Below, one piece after another: positions 44,438 through 53,997 of a stretch of 64,000 nucleotides of DNA. A model generated the notes under the pieces. It was not told the origin of the DNA. It ran no database searches and saw only the letters and a list, made by a program, of their open reading frames with translations. Every line of letters begins with the position of its first letter. The first letter of the stretch is position 1. This stretch comes from Paraburkholderia caffeinitolerans (GTDB lineage: Bacteria > Pseudomonadota > Gammaproteobacteria > Burkholderiales > Burkholderiaceae). The position numbers were made by a program, and so were the translations under genes. The stretch lies in NCBI RefSeq assembly GCF_902859945.1, contig NZ_CADIKL010000031.1:1-64000 (forward strand). Direction: 5' to 3'.

Positions 44438-46249
44438 ATGAGCGAAAAGACCTCGACCCAGGCGGCCAGCGGCCCGCAGGACATGACCCCGTCCGAAGCC
44501 TTTGTTGAAACCATGGCGGCCAACGGCGTGACCGACATGTTCGGCATCATGGGCTCCGCGTTCATGGACGCGATGGACATCTTCGCGCCCGCCGGCATCC
44601 GCCTCATTCCCGTCGTTCACGAGCAAGGCGCGGCGCACATGGCCGACGGCTACTCGCGCGTGTCGGGCCGCCACGGCGTGGTGATCGGCCAGAACGGCCC
44701 CGGCATCAGCAATTGCGTGACCGCCATTGCGGCGGCTTACTGGGCCCATAGCCCGGTCGTGATGATCACGCCCGAGGCCGGCACCATGGGCATCGGCCTC
44801 GGCGGCTTCCAGGAAGCGAATCAACTGCCGATGTTCCAGGAGTTCACGAAGTACCAGGGCCACGTGACCCACCCCGCGCGCATGGCCGAATACACCGCGC
44901 GCTGCTTCGACCGGGCGATGTCCGAAATGGGCCCGACCCAGCTGAACATTCCGCGCGATTACTTCTACGGCAAGATCAAGGCCGAGATTCCGCAGCCGCG
45001 CCGCCTCGACCGCGGCGCCGGCGGCGACGAAAGCCTGAACGAAGCGGCGGATCTGATCGCTTCCGCCAAGTTCCCGGTCATCATCTCGGGCGGCGGCGTC
45101 GTGATGGGCGATGCGATCGAGGAATGCAAGGCGCTCGCCGAACGCCTCGGCGCGCCGGTCGTGAACAGCTACCTGCACAACGACTCGTTCCCGGCCAACC
45201 ATCCGCTCTGGTGCGGCCCGCTCGGCTATCAGGGATCGAAGGCCGCGATGAAGCTGATCTCGCGCGCCGACGTCGTGATCGCGCTGGGCTCGCGTCTCGG
45301 ACCGTTCGGCACGCTGCCGCAACATGGTATGGACTACTGGCCAAAAGACGCGAAGATCATCCAGATCGACGCCGATCACAAGATGCTCGGCCTCGTGAAG
45401 AAGATCTCGGTGGGCATTTGCGGCGACGCCAAGGCCGCCGCACAGGCGCTCACCGCGCGCCTCGCGAACCGCACCCTCGTGAGCGACGCCACGCGTGGCG
45501 AACGCGCCGACCAGATCGCCAGCGAAAAGGCCGCGTGGGAAAAAGAACTCGATTCGTGGACGCACGAGCGCGACGCTTACAGCCTCGACATGATCGAAGA
45601 GCAGAAGCACGAGCGCACGCCCACCGGCGGCGAGTATCTGCACCCGCGCCAGGTGCTGCGCGAGCTGGAAAAGGCGATGCCCGAGGACGTCATGGTGTCC
45701 ACCGACATCGGCAACATCAACTCGGTCGCCAACAGCTATCTGCGCTTCAACAAGCCGCGCAGCTTCTTCGCCGCGATGAGCTGGGGCAATTGCGGCTACG
45801 CGTTCCCGACCATCATCGGCGCGAAGGTCGCCGCGCCTCACCGCCCCGCGATCTCGTATGCGGGTGACGGCGCCTGGGGCATGAGCCTGATGGAAACGCT
45901 CACCTGCGTGCGCCACAACATTCCGGTGACGGCTGTGGTGTTCCATAACCGCCAGTGGGGTGCGGAGAAGAAGAACCAGGTGGACTTCTATGACCGCCGC
46001 TTCGTGGCGGGCGAGCTGGATAGCCCGAGTTTCGCCGGCATCGCGAAGGCCATGGGCGCGGAAGGCATCGTGGTGGACAAGCTCGAGGACGTGGGCCCGG
46101 CGCTCAAGCGCGCGATCGATCTGCAGATGAATCACGGCAAGACGACCATTGTCGAGATCATGTGCACGCGCGAACTCGGCGATCCGTTCCGCCGCGACGC
46201 ACTGTCGAAGCCCGTGCGCATGCTCGACAAGTACAAGGACTTCGTCTAA
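44438..46249 (+). CDS. xsc: sulfoacetaldehyde acetyltransferase
   Basis: Thiamine-diphosphate enzyme that turns sulfoacetaldehyde plus phosphate into acetyl phosphate and sulfite, the C-S bond cleavage step of taurine and related sulfonate breakdown. 603 aa. Landmarks are MFGIMGSAFMDAMDIFAPAGIRLIPVVHEQGAAHMADGYSR, with the catalytic Glu in VHEQ, QNGPGISN and the ThDP/Mg motif GDGAWGMSLMETLTCVRHNIPVTAVVFHN. The full-length match to Xsc is unambiguous. ATG 44438 has GGAG upstream. Confidence 0.96.
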   Translation: MSEKTSTQAASGPQDMTPSEAFVETMAANGVTDMFGIMGSAFMDAMDIFAPAGIRLIPVVHEQGAAHMADGYSRVSGRHGVVIGQNGPGISNCVTAIAAAYWAHSPVVMITPEAGTMGIGLGGFQEANQLPMFQEFTKYQGHVTHPARMAEYTARCFDRAMSEMGPTQLNIPRDYFYGKIKAEIPQPRRLDRGAGGDESLNEAADLIASAKFPVIISGGGVVMGDAIEECKALAERLGAPVVNSYLHNDSFPANHPLWCGPLGYQGSKAAMKLISRADVVIALGSRLGPFGTLPQHGMDYWPKDAKIIQIDADHKMLGLVKKISVGICGDAKAAAQALTARLANRTLVSDATRGERADQIASEKAAWEKELDSWTHERDAYSLDMIEEQKHERTPTGGEYLHPRQVLRELEKAMPEDVMVSTDIGNINSVANSYLRFNKPRSFFAAMSWGNCGYAFPTIIGAKVAAPHRPAISYAGDGAWGMSLMETLTCVRHNIPVTAVVFHNRQWGAEKKNQVDFYDRRFVAGELDSPSFAGIAKAMGAEGIVVDKLEDVGPALKRAIDLQMNHGKTTIVEIMCTRELGDPFRRDALSKPVRMLDKYKDFV

Positions 46250-46257
46250 AGGGCCCG

Positions 46258-46282
46258 GGCCTGTTCACACTAATAACAGGCC
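46258..46282 (+). other. hairpin just after xsc
   Basis: GGCCTGTT (46258-46265) and AACAGGCC (46275-46282) make a perfect 8-bp stem with a 9-nt loop, starting nine bases after the xsc stop. No T run follows. It may stabilise the xsc mRNA end in tandem with the terminator behind it. Confidence 0.45.
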
Positions 46283-46292
46283 TTGGCAGCGG

Positions 46293-46326
46293 CCCGCGCG
46301 CGTCAACCCGGCGCGCGCGGGTTTTT
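46293..46326 (+). terminator. Rho-independent terminator between xsc and pta
   Basis: CCCGCGCGC (46293-46301), a nine-base loop and GCGCGCGGG (46313-46321) form a GC-rich stem followed at once by TTTTT (46322-46326). This is a textbook intrinsic terminator. It would reduce or stop transcription from xsc into pta, so pta either has its own promoter or depends on read-through. Confidence 0.75.
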
Positions 46327-46376
46327 GCGCCTGTGCATGAAGTCCATGAAGCGCATTTCTTTGAACCGATGAAATT

Positions 46377-47426
46377 ATGAAAGCCCTGAACCGCATTGTC
46401 GAAAACGCCCGCCTGGCGCCCATGCGCATCGTGCTTTGCGAGGCCGAGGACGCGCGCGTGCTCGCCGCCGCGGCCCGGGCGAGCCAGGAGGGCATGGCCC
46501 GCGTCATGCTGGTGGGCGCGCCGGACGCGATCCGCGCCGCCGCCGCGCGCGAGTCGGTCGACCTCGGCGAGATCGCGCTGATCGATCCGCAAACCAGCGC
46601 ATGGCGTACCGCCTTCGCCGACGAACTCGTCGCGTTGCGCGGCGCGAAAGGCATGACGCCCGCGCTCGCATGGGAAGAAGCCGCAAAGCCGCTTGTTTTC
46701 GCCAACCTGATGGTGCGCCTCGGCCACGCGGACGGCTCGGTGGCCGGCGCCGTTCACACGAGCGCCGACGTCGTGCGCGCGGCCATTCAGCTGATCGGCG
46801 TCGAGCCGTCTTTCAAGCTCGTGTCGAGCTTCTTCCTGATGATGCTGTGCGAGCCGTTTCACCGCTACAAAGGCGGGCTGATCTTCTCCGACTGCGCGCT
46901 CGTGGTGGACCCCGACGCCGCGCAGCTCGCCGAGATCGCGATGGCCGCCGCGGACAGCGCGCGCAGCCTCCTGATGGAGGAGCCGCGCGTCGCGATGCTG
47001 TCGTTCTCGACCAGCGGCAGCGCTCACCACGCTAGCGTGGACAAGGTGATCGAAGCGACGCGCCGCGTGCACGAGCAGCGCCCCACGCTGTGCGTGGACG
47101 GCGACGTGCAGCTCGACGCCGCGCTGGTGGCCGAAATCGCCGAGCGCAAGATCGAGCATTCGCAGTGCGGCGGCCATGCGAACGTGCTGGTGTTTCCGAA
47201 TCTCGACGCGGGCAATATCGGCTACAAGCTCGCGGAGCGCCTCGGCGGCGCGAAGGCCATCGGCCCGCTGATGCAGGGCCTCAACCGGCCCGCCAACGAC
47301 CTTTCGCGCGGCTGCTCGCCCGAAGACATTTATTACGTGATCGCCACCACGGCGGTCCAGGCGCAAACGGCCCAAGCGGCCCGCCCCCGCGCCGTCACCC
47401 ACTCGCAGGAACCGCACGCAGCATGA
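46377..47426 (+). CDS. pta: phosphate acetyltransferase
   Basis: Short-form Pta, 349 aa, making acetyl-CoA from acetyl phosphate. Family landmarks are GMTPALAWEEAAKPLVFANLMVRLGHADGSVAGAVHTSADVVRAAIQLIG, FSDCALVVDPDAAQLAEIA, MLSFSTSGSA and GHANVLVFPNLDAGNIGYKLAERLGGAKAIGP. It uses the acetyl phosphate made by Xsc. The stop overlaps the exporter start (ATGA at 47423). Confidence 0.95.
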   Translation: MKALNRIVENARLAPMRIVLCEAEDARVLAAAARASQEGMARVMLVGAPDAIRAAAARESVDLGEIALIDPQTSAWRTAFADELVALRGAKGMTPALAWEEAAKPLVFANLMVRLGHADGSVAGAVHTSADVVRAAIQLIGVEPSFKLVSSFFLMMLCEPFHRYKGGLIFSDCALVVDPDAAQLAEIAMAAADSARSLLMEEPRVAMLSFSTSGSAHHASVDKVIEATRRVHEQRPTLCVDGDVQLDAALVAEIAERKIEHSQCGGHANVLVFPNLDAGNIGYKLAERLGGAKAIGPLMQGLNRPANDLSRGCSPEDIYYVIATTAVQAQTAQAARPRAVTHSQEPHAA

Positions 47427-48184
47427 CGCATGAGAAGGTTTTGGTGCTGATCGCCGTGATCGGCGCCGCCAGTTATTTTCAGACGATTACCGGCTTCGGC
47501 CTGAGCATGATCGTCATGGGCGCGACCAGCGGCTTCAGCCTCGCGCCGCTCGCCAGCATCGCCACGCTGATGAGTCTCGTCACGCTCGCCAACAGCGCGA
47601 CCGCGCTGCCCGGCAAGCTCCACCATATCGACTGGCGCGCGGTGGGCGCCGCGACGCTCGGCGTGCTGCCCTCGGTCGTGGTGGGCGTGCTGACGCTCAA
47701 CTATCTGAGCACGGCGGCCTCGGGCGTGCTGCAATTGCTGCTTGGCGTGGTCGTGCTGTACGGCGGCCTGAGCGCGGCGTTGCAGCCCGCGCCGCTTGCG
47801 CAGCGTTCAGGAGACCGCAGCTTTTTCGTGAGCGGTGTGTTCGGCGGTCTTTTGAGCGGCATGTTCGGCCTGTCGGGGCCGCCGCTGATCTTCCAGTTCT
47901 ATCGGCAGCCGCTCAAGCTGGTCGAGATTCGCTGCGCGCTGATCGTGATCTTCACGGTGAGTTCGCTCACGCGTGTGCTGTTCAACGCATGGGAAGGCGC
48001 GCTGCCCGCTTCGATCTGCATCCAGGCCGCGCTCGCCGCGCCGGTCGTCATGCTGATGACGCTCGCCGCACGCCATTACCCGCCACCGCTCTCCTCGGTC
48101 GCGATGCGCAGGCTCGCGTTCGGCGTGCTGATGGTGATTGGGGTTTCGCTCATACTCACCGCAGTGAAGGAAATGGTCGGCTGA
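47423..48184 (+). CDS. TauE/SafE-family sulfite (anion) exporter
   Basis: 253 aa inner-membrane protein with seven or eight helices. FQTITGFGLSMIVMG near the N terminus and FVSGVFGGLLSGMFGLSGPPLIFQFYRQP in the middle are the two TauE/SafE repeat motifs. It follows pta with a four-base overlap, and Xsc makes sulfite, so export of this toxic product is the likely role. It ends 25 bp short of the convergent VWA gene. Confidence 0.92.
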   Translation: MTHEKVLVLIAVIGAASYFQTITGFGLSMIVMGATSGFSLAPLASIATLMSLVTLANSATALPGKLHHIDWRAVGAATLGVLPSVVVGVLTLNYLSTAASGVLQLLLGVVVLYGGLSAALQPAPLAQRSGDRSFFVSGVFGGLLSGMFGLSGPPLIFQFYRQPLKLVEIRCALIVIFTVSSLTRVLFNAWEGALPASICIQAALAAPVVMLMTLAARHYPPPLSSVAMRRLAFGVLMVIGVSLILTAVKEMVG

Positions 48185-48209
48185 ATCAGGCCGTCCGACC
48201 ATCAGACCA

Positions 48210-49964
48210 TCAGACCGCGTGGGCTGCCTGGCAGCGCCCGATCCATCGCGCGAGGCCGATCAGCCGCGCCATGTCTAGCGCCTCGCCGGAGTCGATCGCG
48301 ACGCAGTACTGATAATACGGGCTGAGATCCAGCCCGACGCCCAGCCCGATCACATCGACGTCGCGCATGGCCTCGTGCTGCGCCACCACTTCCTTCAGGT
48401 GATTGTCGAGGTAGAAGGCGTCGTTCATCTGTGCCGTTGCCGTGTCCATCGGGCTGCCATCGGAGACCACCACGAGAATGCGGCGCGCCTCGGTGCGGCT
48501 CGCGAGCCGCGCGCACGCCCATTCGACCGCTTCGCCGTCCACGCCTTCGCGAAACAGGTCGGGCTTGAGCAGCGCGGCGATGGCCGGGCGAGCGCGTCGC
48601 CAGCTTTCGTCTGCGGATTTGAACACCATGTGGCAGGTCTCGTTCAGGCGTCCCGGATGCGGCGGCCGCCCGTTCGCGAGCCAGTCCGCACGCGCGCGTC
48701 CGCCGTTCCAGGCCTGAGTCGTGAAGCCGAGCACCTCGGTTGCAATGCCCGCCTGCTCGCACGCGCGCGCAAACAGATCGACCATCATCGCCACGGGCTC
48801 GATATGCGCCTTCATGGACCCCGAGCAATCGATCAAGAAGCCCACCACGCAATCGCTGCGCGGCTCGTAGCGTTCACGCCGGAACACGCGCCGCTCGGCG
48901 GGCGAGCTGACGACTTGCGCGAGGCGTCTGCCGTCGATGCGGCCGTCTTCCTCGCCAAACAGCCAGCCGTCGCGCTGCGGCACCGCAATCGCCATTTGCA
49001 GCACGCGCGCGAGCCGCGCGACGTTGATGCCGCGAGCGGCGATGCGCTCGTCGAGCCGTTCGCGGTACTCGCCCAGCAGCGCCTCGCGGATGCGCGTTGC
49101 GGGCCGGATCTCGCGGTCGTACTGCGTCGTGTATGCGCGATAGCCGTCCTCCGCCTCGGCCAGCACGCGGCTCGTGCCGGTGGTCGCGAGCGCGGGCAGC
49201 TCGGCGCTGGTTTCGTCGAAGTCGACCCAGAGCGAGAACGACGTCAGCGCGTCGTCGGGCGCGCGGGCTTCGGCGTCGTCGTCCAGAGCGCGCGCCGCGC
49301 GCGCGTCGTCGAGCATCGACGCGATGCGTCGCGCCAGTTCCAGTGCATGCGCCGCGTAGGCGCGCTGGTCGGTGCGATGCGCGCGCAGCCCGGCCAGCTG
49401 CATGCCGATTGCCGGCACGATGCCGGCGCGCGTCGCTTCGATCAGGTCCTCGGTTTCTTCGAGCACGGGCCAGCCGGTCACGCGCGACCACACGATCTGC
49501 GCGACCGTATAAAGCAGGATGCCGAGGTGGCCTTCGCTCAATCCCGAGCGGCACCAGGCGCGCGACCAGGTTTCGAAGCGGTGCCGCAAGTTCTGTGCGA
49601 GGCCCGGCATGCCTGGCGGCAGGCACGCCTCGCAGCGCACCTGCTCGAATAGCTCGAACAGCAGGCGCTCGATGGCGTCCTCGGGACACAGTTGCCGGTG
49701 CAGCGCGGCATCGGAATGGAGCAGCCGCAGCGCCGCGCCGTCGGCGGCGCCGCGCTGCGAGGGGAAGTCGTCTTCGTAGGCGTTGCTGCGCAAATGCGGG
49801 GCGTGGAGCGGCAGCGGCCGCAACTCGCGGCAAAGGCGCCCACCGCGATAGTGGAGCGCGGCGTCGCCGGTCAGCGCGCGCACGGCGGCCGCGCACAGCG
49901 CCTCGTGCCGCAGCGCGGCGCGCACGGCTTCAGGCGTGGGCGTCGTTGTGGGCTCGATCGTCAC
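48210..49964 (-). CDS. CobT-like VWA-domain protein
   Basis: 584 aa cobaltochelatase-CobT-type protein. The C-terminal von Willebrand A domain (about 370-580) has an intact MIDAS, D379-C-S381-G-S383 (LIDCSGSMKAH), and VVVSDGSPMDTA. The middle carries an acidic stretch (about 225-240). It starts with GTG 49964 overlapping the AAA gene stop, so the two are coupled. CobT normally joins CobS and the large CobN subunit to insert cobalt into the corrin ring, but no cobN or other cobalamin gene is here. The pair may instead remodel or metallate a neighbouring enzyme. Confidence 0.88.
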   Translation of the reverse strand: MTIEPTTTPTPEAVRAALRHEALCAAAVRALTGDAALHYRGGRLCRELRPLPLHAPHLRSNAYEDDFPSQRGAADGAALRLLHSDAALHRQLCPEDAIERLLFELFEQVRCEACLPPGMPGLAQNLRHRFETWSRAWCRSGLSEGHLGILLYTVAQIVWSRVTGWPVLEETEDLIEATRAGIVPAIGMQLAGLRAHRTDQRAYAAHALELARRIASMLDDARAARALDDDAEARAPDDALTSFSLWVDFDETSAELPALATTGTSRVLAEAEDGYRAYTTQYDREIRPATRIREALLGEYRERLDERIAARGINVARLARVLQMAIAVPQRDGWLFGEEDGRIDGRRLAQVVSSPAERRVFRRERYEPRSDCVVGFLIDCSGSMKAHIEPVAMMVDLFARACEQAGIATEVLGFTTQAWNGGRARADWLANGRPPHPGRLNETCHMVFKSADESWRRARPAIAALLKPDLFREGVDGEAVEWACARLASRTEARRILVVVSDGSPMDTATAQMNDAFYLDNHLKEVVAQHEAMRDVDVIGLGVGLDLSPYYQYCVAIDSGEALDMARLIGLARWIGRCQAAHAV

Positions 49965-50947
49965 GTACGCGGCTCCGGCTCGTCGCCACCCACGCCGCCG
50001 AGCTCAATATCAAAGCAGCGCTGGTAATACTCGGCGACGATGGGCCGTTCCGCCTCGTCGCACTTGTTCAGGAACGTGAGCCGGAAGGCCAGCGCGGGGT
50101 CGTGGAAAATCTGGCAGTTCTCGGCCCAGTCGATGACCGTGCGCGGCGACATCAGCGTAGAAAGGTCGCCGCTCGCGAAGCCTTTGCGCGTGAGCGCCGC
50201 CATGCTGATCATCGAATCGACGAGCTGGCGGCCCGCTTCGTCGGCCATCTCCGGCACGCGGGCGAGCACGATGCCGGCCTCTTCCTCGCGCGGCAGGTAA
50301 TTGAGCGTGGCGACCACGTTCCAGCGATCCATCTGCGCGTGATTGAGCATCTGCGTGCCGTGATACAGGCCGTTGAGATTGCCGAGGCCGATCGTGTTGG
50401 TGGTCGCGAACAGGCGGAAGTGCGCATGCGGACGAATCACGCGATTCTGGTCGAGCAGCGTGAAGCTGCCATCGCGTTCGAGAATGCGCTGGATCACGAA
50501 CATCACGTCGGGGCGGCCTGCATCGTATTCGTCGAAGATCAGCGCGACCGGGCGCTGGAGCGCCCACGGCACGATGCCCTCCTGAAACTCCGTGACCTGG
50601 CGGCCGTCGCGCACCACGATGGCGTCCTTGCCGACCAGATCGAGGCGGCTGATATGGCCGTCGAGATTCACGCGCACGCACGGCCAGTTCAGCCGTGCCG
50701 CAACCTGCTCGATATGCGTGGACTTGCCCGTGCCGTGCAAGCCCTGCACCATCACGCGCCGGTTGCGCGTGAAGCCGGCCAGAATCGCGAGCGTCACTTC
50801 GGGGTTGAAGCGGTAGGCTTCGTCGACGTCCGGCACATGGGCGTCGCGCTCGCTGAACGCGGGCACCATCAGGTTCGAGTCGAAGCCGAAGTGCTCGCGT
50901 ACCGACACGATACGGTCCGGCCCCTCCATCGCGCGTTCTGTTGTCAT
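49961..50947 (-). CDS. CobS-like AAA+ ATPase (MoxR/CobS class)
   Basis: 328 aa from ATG 50947 (MTTERAMEG), which has GGGAGA upstream; the open frame extends 42 codons further without family sequence. Walker A GLHGTGKST is at about 69-77, Walker B is VALIFDEYDAGRPDV and sensor 1 is LFATTNTIGLG. The N-terminal REHFGFDSNLMVPAFSERDAHVPDVDEAYRF is typical of CobS. Hexameric motor partner of the VWA protein encoded by the overlapping gene. It lies 40 bp after the permease gene. Confidence 0.9.
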   Translation of the reverse strand: MTTERAMEGPDRIVSVREHFGFDSNLMVPAFSERDAHVPDVDEAYRFNPEVTLAILAGFTRNRRVMVQGLHGTGKSTHIEQVAARLNWPCVRVNLDGHISRLDLVGKDAIVVRDGRQVTEFQEGIVPWALQRPVALIFDEYDAGRPDVMFVIQRILERDGSFTLLDQNRVIRPHAHFRLFATTNTIGLGNLNGLYHGTQMLNHAQMDRWNVVATLNYLPREEEAGIVLARVPEMADEAGRQLVDSMISMAALTRKGFASGDLSTLMSPRTVIDWAENCQIFHDPALAFRLTFLNKCDEAERPIVAEYYQRCFDIELGGVGGDEPEPRT

Positions 50948-50987
50948 TGCGTTCTCCCTTTCGCTTTCATGCTTTCGCGGCGTGCGT

Positions 50988-52427
50988 TCACGCGGCGTGC
51001 GATCCGTTTGCAAAACCCGGGGCGTATTCGAGCGCACGCTCACGCTTGCGCGCCCGGCGTTGCAGCCACGCATAGGTCACGAGCAGCACGGCGAGGCTCG
51101 CGACGCCAAGCCAGAGCGGCTTGCGCTGTTCCGGGATGAACGCCATCGCCACCAGAATGCCCACCATGCCGATGATCGCAACCCACGTGAGGTACGGGAA
51201 GCACCACATCCGCACGCGCAACTCGCCGACTGCCGTCGGATCGAGGCGCTTGCGCAGGCGCAGTTGCGACATGGCGATCAGCAGATAGACAAAAATCGCG
51301 ACCGTGCCATACGAGTTGACGAGAAAGGCGAACACCGTATCGGGCGACACATACGACATCACGACCGAGATATAGCCGAACACGGTGCCAAGCAGGATCG
51401 CGCGCACCGGCACGCCGCGGCGGTTCACCTTGGCGAGCGCGGCGGGCGCATCGCCGTGGCGGGTCAGCGCGAACAGCATGCGCGAGGCCGCATAGAGTCC
51501 CGAGTTGAGCGCCGAAAGCACGGCGGTCAGCACGATCGCGTTCATGATGTTCGCGGCGGCCGGCAGGCCCATGACTTCCAGCGCGCTCACATAAGGCGTG
51601 GCCATGCGCGCCGAATTCCACGGCACGAGCGCGACCACCAGCAGCACGGAACCCACGTAGAACACGAGCACCCGCGTAATGACCGAGTTGGTGGCCTTCG
51701 CGACGGCCTTGGCCGGCTCGCGCGCTTCGGCTGCCGCAATCGTGACGATCTCCGCGCCGAAGTAAAAGCCCGTTGCCGCGACGGCGCCGCTCAACACTGG
51801 CCCGATGCCCTTCGGCATGAGTCCGCCATGGCCGAGCAACGTCGGCAACACGGCGGTCGTGTGCAGCGACGACGGCCACAGCCCGAGCACATAAAGCCCG
51901 CCAAGAAACAGGAAGACGATGATGGCCGCCACCTTGATCGAGGAGAACCAGAACTCGAATTCACCATAGCTGCCCACCGAGATCAGGTTCGTCGCGCTCA
52001 GCAGTACGAGCAGCACGAGACTGATGATCCAGGCGGGCGCATCGGGCAGCCAGAACTGCACGAGCTTCGCGCCCGCCACTGCCTCCACGGCGACCACGAT
52101 CACCCAGAAATACCAGTACATCCAGCCCGTGAGGAAGCCCGCGAGCCTGCCCGGCCCGCGCCAGGTGGCAAACGCGAGCCGCGCATATTCGTAGAACGAG
52201 CCGACCGCGGGCATCGCGCAGGCCATTTCGCCAAGCATGCGCATCACCAGCACCACGAGGCCGCCGGTGATGAGAAACGACAGTACGGCGGCGGGTCCGG
52301 TCTGCTGGATTACAACGCCGCTGCCAACGAACAGGCCCGCGCCGATGACGCCGCCTAGCGCGATCATCGTCATGTGGCGCTGCTTGAGGCCGCATTTCAG
52401 TTCCTGGTTATCCATCTGGGATTGCAT
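50988..52427 (-). CDS. APC-family amino acid permease, GabP-like
   Basis: 479 aa, 12 membrane segments. LKQRHMTMIALGGVIGAGLFVGSG is the APC signature near the N terminus, and MRMLGEMA, GEFEFWFSSIKVAAIIVFLFLGG and AEIVTIAAAEAREPAKAVAKATNSVITR closely follow E. coli GabP. GABA or a related omega-amino acid or proline-type substrate is likely. ATG 52427, with an in-frame ATG 52415 (MDNQE) possible. It shares the operon with an FAD amine-oxidase-like enzyme. Confidence 0.9.
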   Translation of the reverse strand: MQSQMDNQELKCGLKQRHMTMIALGGVIGAGLFVGSGVVIQQTGPAAVLSFLITGGLVVLVMRMLGEMACAMPAVGSFYEYARLAFATWRGPGRLAGFLTGWMYWYFWVIVVAVEAVAGAKLVQFWLPDAPAWIISLVLLVLLSATNLISVGSYGEFEFWFSSIKVAAIIVFLFLGGLYVLGLWPSSLHTTAVLPTLLGHGGLMPKGIGPVLSGAVAATGFYFGAEIVTIAAAEAREPAKAVAKATNSVITRVLVFYVGSVLLVVALVPWNSARMATPYVSALEVMGLPAAANIMNAIVLTAVLSALNSGLYAASRMLFALTRHGDAPAALAKVNRRGVPVRAILLGTVFGYISVVMSYVSPDTVFAFLVNSYGTVAIFVYLLIAMSQLRLRKRLDPTAVGELRVRMWCFPYLTWVAIIGMVGILVAMAFIPEQRKPLWLGVASLAVLLVTYAWLQRRARKRERALEYAPGFANGSHAA

Positions 52428-52579
52428 GTCGTCTCCTGAGATTCAACTCCGGGTTTGCATGAATACGGTGCGGCGCGCTTTGCGCGCCGCCCGGAGTGAG
52501 GTCATCGGTGATTATTTGATTCGCGATCCGAAGGGGGCTTCGGATGATTGACAGCGTGGTCGCTGTTCAGGCCCGCTGT

Positions 52580-53995
52580 TCAGGCCTTCTCGTCGCGCCT
52601 GAAGTACTGCAGATAAAGCATGCGCTGGCCGATGCGCCTGAACGGCGCAAACGGGTGGCCAGGCAGTGGCGTGGTGAAAATCGGCAAGGTTTGCTGCGCG
52701 CCCTTGCCCGCTATGCGCTCGGCCAGCCGCCGACCCGCCTGCTGCGAATAGGACACGCCATTGCCGCCGTAGCCAAGTGCGTAAAACACCGATTGCCGGG
52801 GATCGGGCTGGCACACGCGAGGCATCATGTCGTGGCTCACGTCGACCCAGCCCCACCACGAGTAGTCGATCTCCACGCCGCGCAGCGCCGGGAATTTGCG
52901 GGCCATGCCTTCCTTGAGCAGATCGAGGTGGCGCGGGTTCGGCGCGTCCTCGCCGGTGATCGCGCTGCGGCTGCCGATCTGCAGCCGGCGATCGGGCAGG
53001 AAGCGATAGTAAAAGCGCAGCGTGCGCGTGTCGGTGAGCACCTGGGTCGTACGGAAATTGCAGGCCGCGATCTCGGCATCGGTGAGCACGCGCGTGACCA
53101 TCGAGTTCGAGAGGATCGGCATGATCTTGCTATGCAGCGTGGGATGCAGCGTCTGCGCCGTGTACGCGCCCGTCGCAATGCCCACCGCGCGCGCCCGCAC
53201 GATGCCGCCCGGCGTGCGCAGATGATGCACGCCGTTGATGGTTTCCCACCCCAACACCGGACTGCTGGTATGGACCTTGGCGCCCGCAGCGCGCGCGAGG
53301 CGCAGATAGCCGAACGCGAGCTTCAACGCATGGATGCCGATCCCTTCAGGCTCGTGCAGCGCGCCGCACGCCTCGTGATCGTTGATGAATTCGCGGCGGA
53401 AGGTCTCGGCGCTCAACAGCTCCGACGGGTAGCCGAACACGTCCTTCCAGACCTTCGCCTCGGCGGCGAGCTTGGCCATGATGCGGGGCCGGTGCGCGAT
53501 CAGGAAGTGGCCGCCCGGCTGCGGATCGCAGTCGATTTCGGCGACGAGTTCCTTGAAATGATTGAAGCCCTGCTGGATCTCATCGTGCATTTTCAGCGCG
53601 ACGTCCTTGCCCCAGCGCTCGACCCACTGCGAGCGCGAGAGGCGTCCCGAGGCGTTCTGCCCCTGTCCGCCATTGCGGCTGCTGCAGCCCCAGCTAGTGC
53701 GGTTCGCTTCCAGCACCACGGCCTTGATGCCGTGCTCGCGTGCAAGGCACAGCGCGGTGGCGAGACCCGTATACCCCGCGCCGATGATCGCGACGTCCAC
53801 GTCGAGATCCTTGGTGACGGGGCCGTCGTCGGGCGGCGGGCTGCCTGCCGTCCCGACCCAGTAGGTCGGCGCATAGTCCTTGCCGATTCCCGGACCCGGC
53901 GACACGAGCGGGTCGTAAGTGGGGTCGTACTTGGTGGAAGCGGAGTTTCGTGCAACGAAACCCGCCGAGGCGGGATCGACGGTGCTGTATCCCAT
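52580..53995 (-). CDS. FAD-dependent amine oxidoreductase (gamma-glutamylputrescine-oxidase-like)
   Basis: 471 aa DAO-superfamily enzyme. An N-terminal extension of about 65 residues with an aromatic APTYWVGTAG segment precedes the FAD fold DVDVAIIGAGYTGLATALCLAREHGIKAVVLEANRTSWGCSSRNGGQ. This W-G-x-S-x-R-N-G-G pattern is typical of PuuB-like oxidases. The C terminus FYALGYGGNGVSYSQQAGRRLAERIAG is also characteristic. ATG 53995 is chosen; TTG 54001 is possible. A 19-codon reading frame ends just before it. With the GabP-like carrier it likely oxidises an imported amine or amino acid. Confidence 0.9.
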   Translation of the reverse strand: MGYSTVDPASAGFVARNSASTKYDPTYDPLVSPGPGIGKDYAPTYWVGTAGSPPPDDGPVTKDLDVDVAIIGAGYTGLATALCLAREHGIKAVVLEANRTSWGCSSRNGGQGQNASGRLSRSQWVERWGKDVALKMHDEIQQGFNHFKELVAEIDCDPQPGGHFLIAHRPRIMAKLAAEAKVWKDVFGYPSELLSAETFRREFINDHEACGALHEPEGIGIHALKLAFGYLRLARAAGAKVHTSSPVLGWETINGVHHLRTPGGIVRARAVGIATGAYTAQTLHPTLHSKIMPILSNSMVTRVLTDAEIAACNFRTTQVLTDTRTLRFYYRFLPDRRLQIGSRSAITGEDAPNPRHLDLLKEGMARKFPALRGVEIDYSWWGWVDVSHDMMPRVCQPDPRQSVFYALGYGGNGVSYSQQAGRRLAERIAGKGAQQTLPIFTTPLPGHPFAPFRRIGQRMLYLQYFRRDEKA

Positions 53996-53997
53996 GA

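Noticed and set aside
44414..46135. 573-codon minus-strand open frame
   Set aside because: Antisense of xsc, with the same composition bias and no recognisable motif.
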